Shown piece by piece: positions 17,614-28,617 of a DNA stretch of 64,000 nt. The position numbers and the translations under genes were made by a program. The stretch lies in the NCBI GenBank assembly GCA_937129145.1, contig CAKZMU010000056.1:62001-126000 (forward strand), given 5' to 3'. Every line of letters starts with the position of its first letter. Position 1 is the stretch's first letter. Source of the DNA: an uncultured Lacinutrix sp. GTDB lineage: Bacteria; Bacteroidota; Bacteroidia; Flavobacteriales; Flavobacteriaceae. The notes below the pieces were generated by a model. That model had not been told where the DNA came from. It did not search any database and saw only the letters and a program-made list of their open reading frames with translations.

Positions 17614-19911
17614 ATGAGTAAGGAAAAGGAAAGCAAACGAAAAGAGAGCAAACGACGAGAAGCCTTAATTTACCACGCCAAACCAAATCCAGGAAAAATA
17701 AAAGTAGTACCTACCAAAAGGTATGCCACGCAAAGAGACTTGTCTTTAGCATACTCACCAGGCGTTGCCGAACCTTGTTTAGAGATTGAAAAAGATAAAT
17801 CCAATGCGTATAGATATACAGCCAAAGGAAATTTAGTAGCGGTTATTTCAAATGGAACTGCTGTTTTAGGACTTGGCAATATTGGTCCTGAAGCCTCCAA
17901 ACCTGTAATGGAAGGGAAAGGCTTGCTGTTCAAAATTTTTGCAGATATTGATGTGTTTGATATTGAAGTAGATACCGAGAATGTTGAAGAATTTATTCAA
18001 ACAGTAAAAAATATTGCACCAACGTTTGGAGGTATCAACTTAGAAGATATTAAAGCTCCAGAAGCTTTTGAAATTGAAAAACGTTTAAAGGAAGAGCTCG
18101 ATATTCCTGTCATGCACGATGACCAACACGGTACAGCCATTATTTCAGCAGCAGCATTATTGAATGCTCTTGAAATTACCGAAAGAAAAATTGAAGATGC
18201 CAAAATAGTGATTAGTGGTGCTGGAGCAGCAGCCATTTCATGTACACGTTTATACCAATCGTTTGGAGCAAAACGTGACAATATCGTAATGCTTGATAGT
18301 AAAGGTGTTATTAGAAAAGATAGAGATAACTTAACATCTCAAAAAGCGGAGTTTGCAACCTCTAGAGATATTACAACGCTTGACGATGCCATGAAAAATG
18401 CCGATGTATTTATTGGTTTATCAACATCAGATATTGTAACTCCAGCGATGCTAAAAACAATGGCAAAAGACCCAATAGTCTTTGCTATGGCAAACCCAGA
18501 CCCTGAAATAGCTTATCAATTGGCTGTTGATACTAGGGATGATATCATTATGGCTACAGGGCGAAGTGATCATCCAAACCAAGTAAATAATGTGCTTGGA
18601 TTTCCATTTATTTTCAGAGGCGCTTTAGATGTTAGAGCTACTGCTATTAATGAAGCCATGAAAAAAGCAGCAGTTATTGCGTTGGCAGATTTAGCAAAAG
18701 AACCAGTACCAGAACAAGTAAATGTTGCTTATGATGAAACTCGTTTAACATTTGGTAGAGATTATATTATTCCTAAACCATTTGACCCGAGATTGATAGG
18801 TGTGGTACCACCAGCAGTTGCGAAAGCAGCTATGGAAAGCGGTGTAGCTACTGAACCCATTGAAGATTGGGATAAATATGAAGAGCAATTATTGCAGCGA
18901 TTAGGTGGTGATAATAAGTTGGTTCGTTTACTACACAGTCGTGCAAAATTACATCCTAAACGTGTGGTTTTTGCTGAAGCAGACCAATTACCTGTATTAA
19001 AAGCAGCACAAATAGTTCATGAAGAAGGTATTGCAATTCCAATTTTATTAGGTCGTCGAGATAAAATAGAAATCTTAAAAGAAGAAATTGAGTTTGATGC
19101 AGATGTTGAAATAATCGACCCTAAATCGGATGACGAAGAAGAACGTAAAAACGCGTATGCAGATACCTATTGGAATCAAAGTAAAAGACGTGGCATAACA
19201 CAACTTACAGCAAGAAAATTGTTGAGAGAGCGTAATTACTATGCGGCAATGATGGTTAATGAAGGCGATGCAGATGCACTAATTTCAGGGTTCTCCAGAA
19301 ACTATCCAACGGTTGTAAAACCAATGTTGGAACTTATAGGACTTGACAAAGGAGCTACTAGAATTGCAACAACAAACGTATTAATGACGCAACGAGGCCC
19401 TTTATTTTTAAGTGATACGTCCATCAACATTGACCCAACATCAAAAGATTTAGCTAAAATTGCACAAATGACAGCCACTACGGTGAAAATGTTTGGTCTA
19501 GAACCAGTTATGGCAATGATATCGTATTCAAACTTTGGGTCTTCCGATAATGAAAAGGCTTCAAAAGTAAGACAAGCAGTATCGTATTTACATCGTTTTT
19601 ACCCAAGTTTGATTGTAGATGGAGAGTTTCAAACAGATTTTGCACTAAATAATGAAATGCGTCAAGATATTTTTCCGTTTTCAAAATTAGCAGGACGAAA
19701 AGTTAACACCTTGATATTCCCTAATTTAGATTCAGCAAACATCACATATAAGCTACTAAAAGAGCTAAATAAAGCCGAAAACATTGGCCCAATTATGATG
19801 GGGTTAAAGAAACCAGCACACATTTTACAGCTTGATGCAAGCGTCGATGAGATAGTAAATATGGCAGCAATTGCGGTAATTGATGCCCAAAAAAAGCAAA
19901 AAAGAGCGTAA
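17614..19911 (+). CDS. maeB: NADP-dependent malic enzyme with phosphotransacetylase-like domain
   Basis: A 765-residue fusion enzyme that oxidatively decarboxylates malate to pyruvate, making NADPH. The malic enzyme catalytic and NAD(P)-binding domains occupy about residues 20-430 ([15 protein letters not shown], then [19 protein letters not shown], then the GAGAAAISC Rossmann motif). A phosphate acetyl/butyryltransferase-like domain follows (about 435-765). In this family that second domain is usually regulatory, sensing acetyl-CoA, rather than a full enzyme (known). The size is typical of MaeB. It stands between queG and ruvA as a probable single transcription unit. The N-terminal residues are Lys/Glu-rich and poorly conserved. 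Confidence 0.95.
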   Translation: MSKEKESKRKESKRREALIYHAKPNPGKIKVVPTKRYATQRDLSLAYSPGVAEPCLEIEKDKSNAYRYTAKGNLVAVISNGTAVLGLGNIGPEASKPVMEGKGLLFKIFADIDVFDIEVDTENVEEFIQTVKNIAPTFGGINLEDIKAPEAFEIEKRLKEELDIPVMHDDQHGTAIISAAALLNALEITERKIEDAKIVISGAGAAAISCTRLYQSFGAKRDNIVMLDSKGVIRKDRDNLTSQKAEFATSRDITTLDDAMKNADVFIGLSTSDIVTPAMLKTMAKDPIVFAMANPDPEIAYQLAVDTRDDIIMATGRSDHPNQVNNVLGFPFIFRGALDVRATAINEAMKKAAVIALADLAKEPVPEQVNVAYDETRLTFGRDYIIPKPFDPRLIGVVPPAVAKAAMESGVATEPIEDWDKYEEQLLQRLGGDNKLVRLLHSRAKLHPKRVVFAEADQLPVLKAAQIVHEEGIAIPILLGRRDKIEILKEEIEFDADVEIIDPKSDDEEERKNAYADTYWNQSKRRGITQLTARKLLRERNYYAAMMVNEGDADALISGFSRNYPTVVKPMLELIGLDKGATRIATTNVLMTQRGPLFLSDTSINIDPTSKDLAKIAQMTATTVKMFGLEPVMAMISYSNFGSSDNEKASKVRQAVSYLHRFYPSLIVDGEFQTDFALNNEMRQDIFPFSKLAGRKVNTLIFPNLDSANITYKLLKELNKAENIGPIMMGLKKPAHILQLDASVDEIVNMAAIAVIDAQKKQKRA

Positions 19912-19930
19912 AACTAGGGTCTGCGGTTAA

Positions 19931-19946
19931 ATTATAACGTTATAAT
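19931..19946. promoter_or_regulatory. 16-bp perfect palindrome upstream of ruvA
   Basis: ATTATAACGTTATAAT is a perfect dyad. A -7 box match (TACATTTG, 19962-19969) lies 15 bases further on, 21 bases before the ruvA ATG. Its position across the expected -33 region would suit a repressor site. The binding protein is unknown. Confidence 0.4.
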
Positions 19947-19990
19947 GTATAATTATTTTATTACATTTGGAGCGTAACTAAACCAAATCT

Positions 19991-20572
19991 ATGATTACGC
20001 ATATACAAGGTAAACTTGTTGAAAAAAATCCTACAGATGTTGTGATTGATTGTAATGGTGTTGGCTATTTGCTCAATATCTCATTGCATACGTATTCTCA
20101 AATACCCAATCAAGAGCATCTAAAATTGCATACGCATCTTCAAGTTAAAGAAGATTCGCATACATTATATGGGTTTTCATCGCTTGGTGAAAGACAAATA
20201 TTTAGACTACTTATTTCTGTAAGTGGTATTGGAACAAGTACAGCACGAACCATGTTATCATCCTTAACACCTAAACAGGTAAGGGAAGCAATAGCCATTG
20301 AAGACGTAGCTTTAATACAATCGGTTAAAGGTATTGGTCTTAAAACGGCACAACGTGTTGTGATAGAACTAAAAGATAAAGTTTTAAAAGCCTACGATAT
20401 TGACGAAGGAATTACATTCCAAAACAATACTAATAAAGATGAAGCGTTATCTGCTTTAGAAGTTCTTGGTTTTACCAAGAAACAGTCTGAACGTGTAGTA
20501 GATAAGATTGTTTCTATTAACCAAGAAGCAAGTGTCGAAGCTATTATAAAAGAAGCCTTAAAAAAATTATAA
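19991..20572 (+). CDS. ruvA: Holliday junction DNA-binding protein RuvA
   Basis: A 193-residue protein that binds Holliday junctions as a tetramer and loads RuvB. The N-terminal OB-fold is at about 1-62 (MITHIQGKLVEKNPTDVVID). Two helix-hairpin-helix motifs follow (VSGIGTSTARTML and VKGIGLKTAQRVV, about 70-125). A flexible linker and the C-terminal RuvB-binding helical domain (about 145-193) complete it. The length is usual. It ends 5 bases before the TTG start of sprA, so the two are probably co-transcribed, a gene order common in Flavobacteriaceae. Confidence 0.96.
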   Translation: MITHIQGKLVEKNPTDVVIDCNGVGYLLNISLHTYSQIPNQEHLKLHTHLQVKEDSHTLYGFSSLGERQIFRLLISVSGIGTSTARTMLSSLTPKQVREAIAIEDVALIQSVKGIGLKTAQRVVIELKDKVLKAYDIDEGITFQNNTNKDEALSALEVLGFTKKQSERVVDKIVSINQEASVEAIIKEALKKL

Positions 20573-20577
20573 TTGAT

Positions 20578-23500
20578 TTGAAAGCCGCCAACATTAATTT
20601 TTCCAAACCTACTAGAACAGTCATGCTAACAAGCGTGATGCTGTTAATGTATATTGTCTCTTTTGGACAACAAACAACAGTTAGGGATTCTACAAGTACA
20701 ACATTTTCGTTTAATAATTTATTATTACCGAACCCAGATAGTATAGTGTCTAAATACACGTATGACCCATTAACAGATAGATATATCTTTAACCAGAGTT
20801 TAGGAAAAATAAATATTAATTACCCTATTATTTTAACACCAGAAGAGTTTAGAAAACTGGTGGCTCAAGAAAATTTGCGTAATTATTACAAAGATAAAAT
20901 TGACGCTTACGATGGTAAAAAGGAAGGATTGGAAGATGCCAAGAAAAACCTAATTCCTGAATTGTATGTCGATTCCGATTTCTTTGAATCTATTTTCGGA
21001 GGAAGTACTATTGAAGTGATTCCTACAGGATATGTCGAAATGGATTTAGGTATTTTATATACCAAGCAAGATAACCCTTCGTTTTCACCTAGAAATAGAA
21101 GTAATTTTACCTTTGATTTTGACCAACGAATTCAACTCAGCTTATTAGGTAAAGTAGGGACACGTATGCAAGTTTCTGCTAATTACGATACACAATCTAG
21201 TTTTGACTTTCAGAACCTTATAAAATTAGAATACACACCTACTGAGGATGATATCATTCAAAAAATTGAAGTAGGTAATGTAAGTATGCCATTAAACAGC
21301 TCGTTAATTACAGGAGCACAAAGCTTATTTGGTGTAAAAACACAATTGCAATTTGGTAAAACAACTATTACAGGAGTGTTTTCTGAGCAAAAATCGCAAA
21401 CCAGAACAGTTGTTGCACAAGGTGGTGGAACGTTGCAAGAGTTTGAATTTTTTGGTTTGGATTATGATGAAAACAGGCACTTTTTCTTAGCACAATACTT
21501 TAGGGATAATTACGATACAGCATTAGAAACCTATCCGTATATAAATTCACCTATTCAAATAACTAGAGCTGAGGTATGGGTAACGAACCGTTCTAACCAA
21601 ACTGATGATGTTAGAAACATAGTGGCGTTACAGGATTTAGGGGAATCCAATCCAGCTAAAATTGGCTCTGCGGTAAATATAACTGCTGGACCAAATGCCT
21701 ATCCTGACAATACAAACAATGCTTACGACCCAACCAATATTGGTGGTGGAGGTTCACAAATAACCAATGCAATTAGAGATATTGCCACGGTACAATCTGG
21801 TATTTTGGTGTCTGGAGTTAATGAAGGTTTTGATTATGGTAAATTAGAAAATGCCAGAAAACTTCAAGAAGGCTCAGAATATACTTTAAACACGCAACTA
21901 GGATACATTTCATTAAATCAACGTTTACAGAACGACGAAATATTGGCTGTTGCATATCAATTTACAGTAGGTGACCAAGTATTTCAAGTTGGTGAATTTG
22001 CCAACGACGGCGTAGATGCTACAGATGTTTCAACGGTAGGAGGAAACCCTGTCGTAACCAACAATAGCCTTATTCTTAAGATGCTTAAAAGTACGGTTAC
22101 AAGTGTGGACCAACCTATTTGGGACCTAATGATGAAAAACATCTATAACACAGGTGCTTTTAACTTAGAAAGAGAAGATTTTAAATTAAATATATTTTAC
22201 ACGGAGTCGTCTCCTGTAAACTTTATTACACCAGTTGATGGAACACCTTTTCCAACACCTGCACCAACCGAAGATGCATTACAAGAAACACCATTATTAC
22301 GTGTGTTTAATTTAGATAAATTAAACTATAATAATGACCCGCAATTTAATGGTGACGGATTTTTTGATTTTGTAGAAGGCATCACGGTCATTCAACAAAA
22401 CGGAAAAATAATCTTTACCAATGTAGAACCATTTGGTAGATATTTATTCGATATTCTTGATATAGATAACAACCCAAGTAATAACGAAGCAGATTATAAC
22501 GACCCTGCTCAATTTAACCCTAACCAAGCAAAATACGTTTACGATAAATTATATAACTCAACTAAGACAGCAGCTCTAGAAGATGGTGAGAAAAACAAAT
22601 TTCAAATAAAAGGGCGCTACAAATCTGCAGGTAGTGGTGGGATCCCAATAGGTGCTTTTGATGTTCCTCAAGGATCTGTCAAGGTTACTGCAGGAGGACG
22701 TGTACTTCTTGAAAACATAGATTACACGGTTGATTATAGAATGGGTACAGTTCAAATTTTAGACCCAGCGTTACAGGCATCCAATACGCCAATTCAAGTG
22801 TCTGTTGAAAATAACGCAGTATTTGGTCAGCAAACAAAGCGTTTTACAGGTGTTAATGTCGAGCATCAGTTTAACGAAAATTTTGTTTTGGGAGCAACGT
22901 TCTTAAATTTAAATGAGCGTCCAATTACCCAAAAAGCAAACTATGGTACCGAGCCTATAAACAATACTATATTTGGAATTAATGGTAACTTCTCTACTGA
23001 AGTTCCTTTTTTAACAAGACTTGTAAACAAGCTGCCTAATATCGATACAGATGTTCAATCTAACCTATCAGTTAGAGGTGAATTTGCATATTTATTACCA
23101 GGTGCCCCAAAAGGATCAGACTTTCAAGGTGAAGCAACAACGTATGTAGATGATTTTGAAGGCACACAAAATAATATTGATTTATTATCACCAATTTCTT
23201 GGAGTTTATCAAGTAGACCAAAAGAGCTAGGTCAATCTTATATAGAAGGACCAGAGGATGACAATGGCATTCAAAATGGTTTTGATAGAGCACTTTTAAA
23301 CTGGTACTTTATTGACCCAATTTTCTATGGAGGTCAAAGACCAACAGGTATTAGCGATAACGATATGTCCAGTTTATATACGAGACGTATTTTTATTGAA
23401 GAGATTTTTCCGCAGCAAGATATAGTTCAAGGGCAACCAACAGTTATTAATTCTTTAGATTTGGCGTATTATCCTTCTGAAAGAGGGCCTTATAACTTTC

Positions 23501-26500
23501 AATCTGGAGCTGAAGATGGTGTTTTAGATAACCCACAAGATTCATGGGCTGGAATTACGCGACAATTAACAACTACCGATTTTGAACAAGCCAATGTAGA
23601 ATACATAGAGTTTTGGATGCAAGACCCATTTTTGGAGAACATAACAAGCTCTGGAGGAAAATTAACGTTGAATTTAGGAAACATTTCCGAAGACGTTATA
23701 AAAGATGGGAGAAAGCAATACGAAAATGGGTTACCAGAAAATGGTGATATAAGCGCGTTGCCACAAACCGTTTGGGGAACTGTAACACCTCAAAATCAAG
23801 CATTAATTTATGCCTTTTCAACACTAGGGCAAGAAAGAGAAAACCAAGATGTTGGTTTAGATGGTTACGATGATGCTGAAGAAGCAACAACGTTCCCAAC
23901 ATTTTCAAGTCTAGAAGATCCTGCAAACGATAACTATACCTATTTCCTTAATACTACAGGTAACGTTTTTGAGCGTTATAAAAAGTACAATGGACTAGAA
24001 GGTAATTCGCCAGAGACCTTTACGCAAACCAATAGAGGTTCTACAACCGAGCCTGACGTAGAAGATATTAATAGAGATAACACTATGAATACCATAGATA
24101 GTTATTTTGAATACGAATTAGATATTACGCCAACGAATTTAGCAGATTTAAACAATACACTAATAAGAGATAGAAAGCAAGTTACTGTAACCTTGCCTAA
24201 TGGTGATACAGATCAAGTGGTTTGGTATCAATTTAGAATTCCATTAACTGCTTATACAAATCAAATAGGAGGCATCACCGATTTTAGATCCATTCGTTTT
24301 ATGCGTATGTATTTATCTGAATTTTCTGAAAACACAGTCTTGCGTTTTGGTAGTTTAGATTTAGTAAGAAGTGATTGGAGACGTTACAAACAATCTCTAG
24401 ACGATGACCCTAATAATGATTCTGATGGTACCGAGTTTAACGTTGGTATTATTGGGATACTAGAAAATGATGGACGCTATGTCTCTCCTCCTGGAGTTGA
24501 ACGTGAGCAACTTAATAATAACAACACACTTCAAAGACAAAACGAACAATCTTTAGTGGTTAATACATGTAAGCTTGAGCCAGAAGATTCTAGAGCTGTA
24601 TTTAAAAATATTAATGTAGATATGCGTCAGTTTAAAAAACTACGTATGTTTATGCATGCCGAAGAAGGTTCTGCTATAGGTTTGCAAGATGGTGATGCAG
24701 TTGGGTTTATTAGAATGGGTAATGACTTTACGCAAAACTATTATCAAATTGAAATTCCTTTGGTAGTTTCACCTACGGGTTCTACTAATGAAAATGATAT
24801 TTGGCCAAACGAGAACGAAATCAATCTACCAATAGAAGTGTTAGCGAAAATAAAAGCACTAGGTATTTCGGCAGGAACTTTAGGTAATTTAGAACCAACG
24901 TTCTATAATGTTATTGATGGTGTTTTAGATGAAACAGATGTTGCAGAATTCTCACCATATACAATCGGTCAACAACGTGTTGCTATTAAAGGAAATCCTA
25001 ATTTTGGCGACATTAGAACATTAATGGTAGGTATTAAAAATTCGCGTACACAGTTAGAAAATATTGAAGTTTGTACAGAGGTTTGGTTTAACGAATTACG
25101 TTTGTCCGACATGGACAACGAAGGTGGTTGGGCAGCTATTGCAAGTATGGATTCCAATATTGCCGATTTCATGGATATTAGTGCAACTGGAAGACGAAGT
25201 ACTACAGGTTTTGGAACTATTGAGCAAGGACCAAATCAAAGAAGTAGAGAAGATGTAAAACAATACGACGTCGTTACTAATGTAAATCTTGGACAGTTAC
25301 TACCAAAAAAATGGGGTGTTCAAGTTCCTTTTAACTATGGTCAAAGTGAAGAAATCATCACTCCAGAATATGACCAGCAGTATAAAGATGTAAAACTTCA
25401 AGACCGATTGGATGCCGCAACAACTGATGCTGAAAAAGAAACCATAAAACGACAATCTGAAGATTATACAAAACGCCAAAGCATCAATTTTATAGGTGTA
25501 AGAAAACAAAGAACAGGCGAAGCAAAACCAAAGTTCTATGATGTTGAAAACCTTACTTTAAATTACTCATACAATCAAGTAGAACATAGGGATTTTGAAA
25601 TTGAAAATTCCTTAGACCAGAATGTAAGGGTTGGTGGTAATTACAATTTTAGTTTCGACCCAATAAAAATTGAACCTTTCAAGAAAAACGATTCGTTATT
25701 TAAAAGTAAGTACTTAAAAATATTAAAAGATTTTAATTTTAATCTATTACCATCTACCATAACAGTAAATGCAGACTTTATTAGACAGTTTAACAAACAA
25801 AAATTTAGAGACTTAGATTTAGGAGGTGCAAATATTGGTATTGAGGAATTATATAGACGAAATTACACCTTCGATTTTCAATACAATATTAATTACAACC
25901 TTACAGATGCTTTAAGTTTAAACTTCTCAGCATCCAATAATAACATTGTACGTAATTATTTTGTCGATGATAATTTAAATGGAGCGCAAGACCCAACAAA
26001 AGAAGTTTGGGATGGATTTTTTGATGTAGGAGACCCAAACAGGCAATTTCAACAATTGGGAATTAATTACGAACTACCATTAAATAAAATTCCAACATTA
26101 GAGTTTTTAAGAGCAACTTACGCCTACACAGGAGATTTTTTATGGCAAAAAGGCTCAGATTTATATGGTAATTTAACTATAAATGGTTCAACTTACGATT
26201 TAGGAAATTCGGTATCTAACGCAAGTTCTCATACGTTAAATGCAACCTTAGATATGAATCGTTTGTATCGATATATAGGGTTAACCAAAAAAGCAAATAA
26301 TAGACAAGGATCTACTAAAGGAGTGCCACCTGGCGGTCAACCAACAGGAGCACAACCAGCGACACCTAAAAAGAATGGGTTATATAATGCTGCAATAGAC
26401 TTGTTAACTAGCATTAAAAGAGTTCAAGTTAATTATACACAACGTAATGGAACTTTTTTACCAGGATATGTTGAAACACCTGGGTTTATAGGAACACTAA

Positions 26501-27777
26501 AGCCAACATTTGGATTTACTTTTGGAAGCCAAAGAGACATTAGATATTTAGCTGCTAAAAATGGTTGGTTAACTGTATTTCCAGAGTTTAATCAGCAATA
26601 CACCGAGGAAGAGTCTAAAGTATTAGATTTCTCTGCTGCGCTTGAACCAATGCAAGATTTAAAAATAGATTTAACCGGAGGAAGAACCTATAACGAAAAT
26701 CTAACCGAAAGTTTTAACACAACAGATAGTAACAATGATGGGTTCAGCGATGAATATAATCCATTGATAAGAAATGCCTTTGGTAATTTCAATATATCTA
26801 CATCCATGATTAAAACAGCATTTGCTAGTAGTGACGAGAATGGTTCAGCAACGTTTGATGATTTTAGGGCTAATAGACTTGAAATAGCACAAAGACTAGC
26901 ATTAAAAGCAGGTGTCGATATTAATAACCCAGCAAATTTAGATACCGAAGGATATCCGCTAGGATTTGGCAAAAACAATCAGGCAGTATTATTGCCAGCA
27001 TTTTTATCTGCTTATACAGGAAAAGATGTAGGCAAAGTGTCGTTAGGAGCTTTTAGAAATGTACCAATTCCAAACTGGACATTAAAATATACTGGCCTAA
27101 TGAAATTGCCATGGTTTAAAAAACAATTTAAGCGTTTCTCTATAACACATGGTTATAACTCAGTATATACAATCAATCAATTTAGGTCTAACCTAGATTA
27201 TAATGCTTTTGACCCAAGTACAGATTATGCGTCTCAAAATCCTAATGTATTAGACCAATCAGGAAACTATAAAAACGAAACATTGTTTAGCGCAGTAGCA
27301 TTAACCGAAATGTTCAGTCCGTTAGTGAAAATTGATTTTGAGATGAAAAATTCAATGAAAATCTTAGCAGAAATCAAAAAGGACCGTCGTTTGTTTTTAA
27401 GTTTCGATAATAACTTATTAACCGAAATAAAAGGAAGCGAATACGTATTTGGATTGGGCTATAGAATTAAAGATGTTAAGATAAATTCTAAGTTAGCTGG
27501 TCCAAGAAATGTGATTAAGAGTGACCTTAACATGAAAGCAGATATTTCTATTAGAGAAAATAAAACCATTATCAGATACCTTGATTTAGAAAACAATCAA
27601 GTTACTGCTGGACAAACAATTTGGGGCTTAAAATACACAGCCGACTATGCTTTTAGTAAGAATCTAACAGGGATTTTCTATTTTGATTATACCTTCTCTG
27701 AATATGCTATTTCAACCGCATTCCCTCAAACATCCATTCGCTCAGGCTTAACTTTACGATATAACTTTGGAAATTAA
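20578..27777 (+). CDS. sprA: Type IX secretion translocon / gliding motility protein SprA
   Basis: A 2399-residue outer-membrane protein. SprA forms the very large beta-barrel translocon of the type IX secretion system and is needed for gliding (known from F. johnsoniae). A signal peptide is visible (about residues 14-31, ending SFGQQ). The rest is rich in alternating strands, with family hallmarks such as the early VPTGYVEMDLG-like segment at about 146-156, repeated NFTFDFDQRIQLSL-type strands, and a C-terminal barrel ending in LRYNFGN. The TTG start at 20578 lies 5 bases after ruvA. An in-frame ATG at 20623 would still leave most of the signal peptide, so the start is uncertain by 15 residues. 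The gene is intact. Confidence 0.96.
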   Translation: MKAANINFSKPTRTVMLTSVMLLMYIVSFGQQTTVRDSTSTTFSFNNLLLPNPDSIVSKYTYDPLTDRYIFNQSLGKININYPIILTPEEFRKLVAQENLRNYYKDKIDAYDGKKEGLEDAKKNLIPELYVDSDFFESIFGGSTIEVIPTGYVEMDLGILYTKQDNPSFSPRNRSNFTFDFDQRIQLSLLGKVGTRMQVSANYDTQSSFDFQNLIKLEYTPTEDDIIQKIEVGNVSMPLNSSLITGAQSLFGVKTQLQFGKTTITGVFSEQKSQTRTVVAQGGGTLQEFEFFGLDYDENRHFFLAQYFRDNYDTALETYPYINSPIQITRAEVWVTNRSNQTDDVRNIVALQDLGESNPAKIGSAVNITAGPNAYPDNTNNAYDPTNIGGGGSQITNAIRDIATVQSGILVSGVNEGFDYGKLENARKLQEGSEYTLNTQLGYISLNQRLQNDEILAVAYQFTVGDQVFQVGEFANDGVDATDVSTVGGNPVVTNNSLILKMLKSTVTSVDQPIWDLMMKNIYNTGAFNLEREDFKLNIFYTESSPVNFITPVDGTPFPTPAPTEDALQETPLLRVFNLDKLNYNNDPQFNGDGFFDFVEGITVIQQNGKIIFTNVEPFGRYLFDILDIDNNPSNNEADYNDPAQFNPNQAKYVYDKLYNSTKTAALEDGEKNKFQIKGRYKSAGSGGIPIGAFDVPQGSVKVTAGGRVLLENIDYTVDYRMGTVQILDPALQASNTPIQVSVENNAVFGQQTKRFTGVNVEHQFNENFVLGATFLNLNERPITQKANYGTEPINNTIFGINGNFSTEVPFLTRLVNKLPNIDTDVQSNLSVRGEFAYLLPGAPKGSDFQGEATTYVDDFEGTQNNIDLLSPISWSLSSRPKELGQSYIEGPEDDNGIQNGFDRALLNWYFIDPIFYGGQRPTGISDNDMSSLYTRRIFIEEIFPQQDIVQGQPTVINSLDLAYYPSERGPYNFQSGAEDGVLDNPQDSWAGITRQLTTTDFEQANVEYIEFWMQDPFLENITSSGGKLTLNLGNISEDVIKDGRKQYENGLPENGDISALPQTVWGTVTPQNQALIYAFSTLGQERENQDVGLDGYDDAEEATTFPTFSSLEDPANDNYTYFLNTTGNVFERYKKYNGLEGNSPETFTQTNRGSTTEPDVEDINRDNTMNTIDSYFEYELDITPTNLADLNNTLIRDRKQVTVTLPNGDTDQVVWYQFRIPLTAYTNQIGGITDFRSIRFMRMYLSEFSENTVLRFGSLDLVRSDWRRYKQSLDDDPNNDSDGTEFNVGIIGILENDGRYVSPPGVEREQLNNNNTLQRQNEQSLVVNTCKLEPEDSRAVFKNINVDMRQFKKLRMFMHAEEGSAIGLQDGDAVGFIRMGNDFTQNYYQIEIPLVVSPTGSTNENDIWPNENEINLPIEVLAKIKALGISAGTLGNLEPTFYNVIDGVLDETDVAEFSPYTIGQQRVAIKGNPNFGDIRTLMVGIKNSRTQLENIEVCTEVWFNELRLSDMDNEGGWAAIASMDSNIADFMDISATGRRSTTGFGTIEQGPNQRSREDVKQYDVVTNVNLGQLLPKKWGVQVPFNYGQSEEIITPEYDQQYKDVKLQDRLDAATTDAEKETIKRQSEDYTKRQSINFIGVRKQRTGEAKPKFYDVENLTLNYSYNQVEHRDFEIENSLDQNVRVGGNYNFSFDPIKIEPFKKNDSLFKSKYLKILKDFNFNLLPSTITVNADFIRQFNKQKFRDLDLGGANIGIEELYRRNYTFDFQYNINYNLTDALSLNFSASNNNIVRNYFVDDNLNGAQDPTKEVWDGFFDVGDPNRQFQQLGINYELPLNKIPTLEFLRATYAYTGDFLWQKGSDLYGNLTINGSTYDLGNSVSNASSHTLNATLDMNRLYRYIGLTKKANNRQGSTKGVPPGGQPTGAQPATPKKNGLYNAAIDLLTSIKRVQVNYTQRNGTFLPGYVETPGFIGTLKPTFGFTFGSQRDIRYLAAKNGWLTVFPEFNQQYTEEESKVLDFSAALEPMQDLKIDLTGGRTYNENLTESFNTTDSNNDGFSDEYNPLIRNAFGNFNISTSMIKTAFASSDENGSATFDDFRANRLEIAQRLALKAGVDINNPANLDTEGYPLGFGKNNQAVLLPAFLSAYTGKDVGKVSLGAFRNVPIPNWTLKYTGLMKLPWFKKQFKRFSITHGYNSVYTINQFRSNLDYNAFDPSTDYASQNPNVLDQSGNYKNETLFSAVALTEMFSPLVKIDFEMKNSMKILAEIKKDRRLFLSFDNNLLTEIKGSEYVFGLGYRIKDVKINSKLAGPRNVIKSDLNMKADISIRENKTIIRYLDLENNQVTAGQTIWGLKYTADYAFSKNLTGIFYFDYTFSEYAISTAFPQTSIRSGLTLRYNFGN

Positions 27778-27814
27778 ATAAAAAACTAACATATTTACCA
27801 AAAATTACATTTTT

Positions 27815-28195
27815 ATGAATATTCCATCTGAATTAAAGTATACTAAAGACCACGAATGGGTGAGCATCGACGGTGATGTTGTAACCATTGGAATTACCGA
27901 TTTTGCACAAAGCGAATTAGGGGATATTGTTTATGTTGAAGTTGAAACTGTTGATGAAACCCTCGATATTGAGGAGGTTTTTGGAACAGTAGAAGCTGTT
28001 AAAACAGTATCAGATTTATTTTTGCCTGTATCTGGAGAAATCATTGAATTTAATGAATCTCTTGAGGACGAACCAGAAAAGGTAAATACAGACCCTTACG
28101 GAGACGGTTGGATGATAAAAGTAAAATGCTCTGACACTTCAGAGTTAGATGCACTACTTTCTGCAGACGATTACAAGGCTTTAATAAGTGCTTAA
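27815..28195 (+). CDS. gcvH: Glycine cleavage system H protein
   Basis: A 126-residue lipoyl carrier of the glycine cleavage complex, shuttling the aminomethyl group between P, T and L proteins in the cytoplasm. The lipoylated lysine is Lys63 in [11 protein letters not shown], within the conserved fold that starts KYTKDHEWV. Length and motif spacing are normal. It lies 38 bases after sprA. Its last bases overlap the GTG start of the VanZ-like gene, so the two are probably translated together. gcvT and gcvP are not in the window. Confidence 0.96.
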   Translation: MNIPSELKYTKDHEWVSIDGDVVTIGITDFAQSELGDIVYVEVETVDETLDIEEVFGTVEAVKTVSDLFLPVSGEIIEFNESLEDEPEKVNTDPYGDGWMIKVKCSDTSELDALLSADDYKALISA

Positions 28196-28559
28196 TAAGC
28201 GAGTATTTCCTTTTTTAGCGGTAACGTACACCATTGCTCTTGCAGCAATATGTTTGGTTAAAAATGATAGATTGCCTTACTTTGGTACCAATTACGAAGA
28301 TAAAATCTATCATCTAGTAGCTTACGCAATACTATGTTTTTTGTGGTATAAAGTGTTTGAAAGTAAAAAAATTAATTACCCTATACTTATAGCCTTTATA
28401 GTTTCTATCATCTATGGTACAATTATTGAAGTATTACAAGGGCAGCTAACAACAACTAGAGATGCCTCCATTGGAGATATTGCAGCAAATGTGGTTGGAG
28501 CCGTTATTATTTCTCTTATTTTAACAATTAGAGACAAAACAATCGTTAAAAAATTATAA
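28188..28559 (+). CDS. VanZ-like family membrane protein
   Basis: A 123-residue inner-membrane protein with four hydrophobic segments (about 6-22, 38-53, 62-80, 97-115). It has the VanZ-like pattern [12 protein letters not shown] near the second segment and EVLQG followed by [14 protein letters not shown] near the last. The function of chromosomal VanZ-like proteins in Bacteroidota is unknown, and a link to glycopeptide resistance should not be assumed. It starts at GTG 28188, overlapping gcvH by 8 bases. Confidence 0.85.
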   Translation: MLNKRVFPFLAVTYTIALAAICLVKNDRLPYFGTNYEDKIYHLVAYAILCFLWYKVFESKKINYPILIAFIVSIIYGTIIEVLQGQLTTTRDASIGDIAANVVGAVIISLILTIRDKTIVKKL

Positions 28560-28617
28560 ACCCTTGCTTTTTTAGCAAATTATTGGTTATTTTACCAATC
28601 TCGAAAAAATAATAATT

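Noticed and set aside
28188-28559. Glycopeptide resistance through VanZ
   Set aside because: VanZ-like proteins are common core genes in Bacteroidota. There is no van cluster here.
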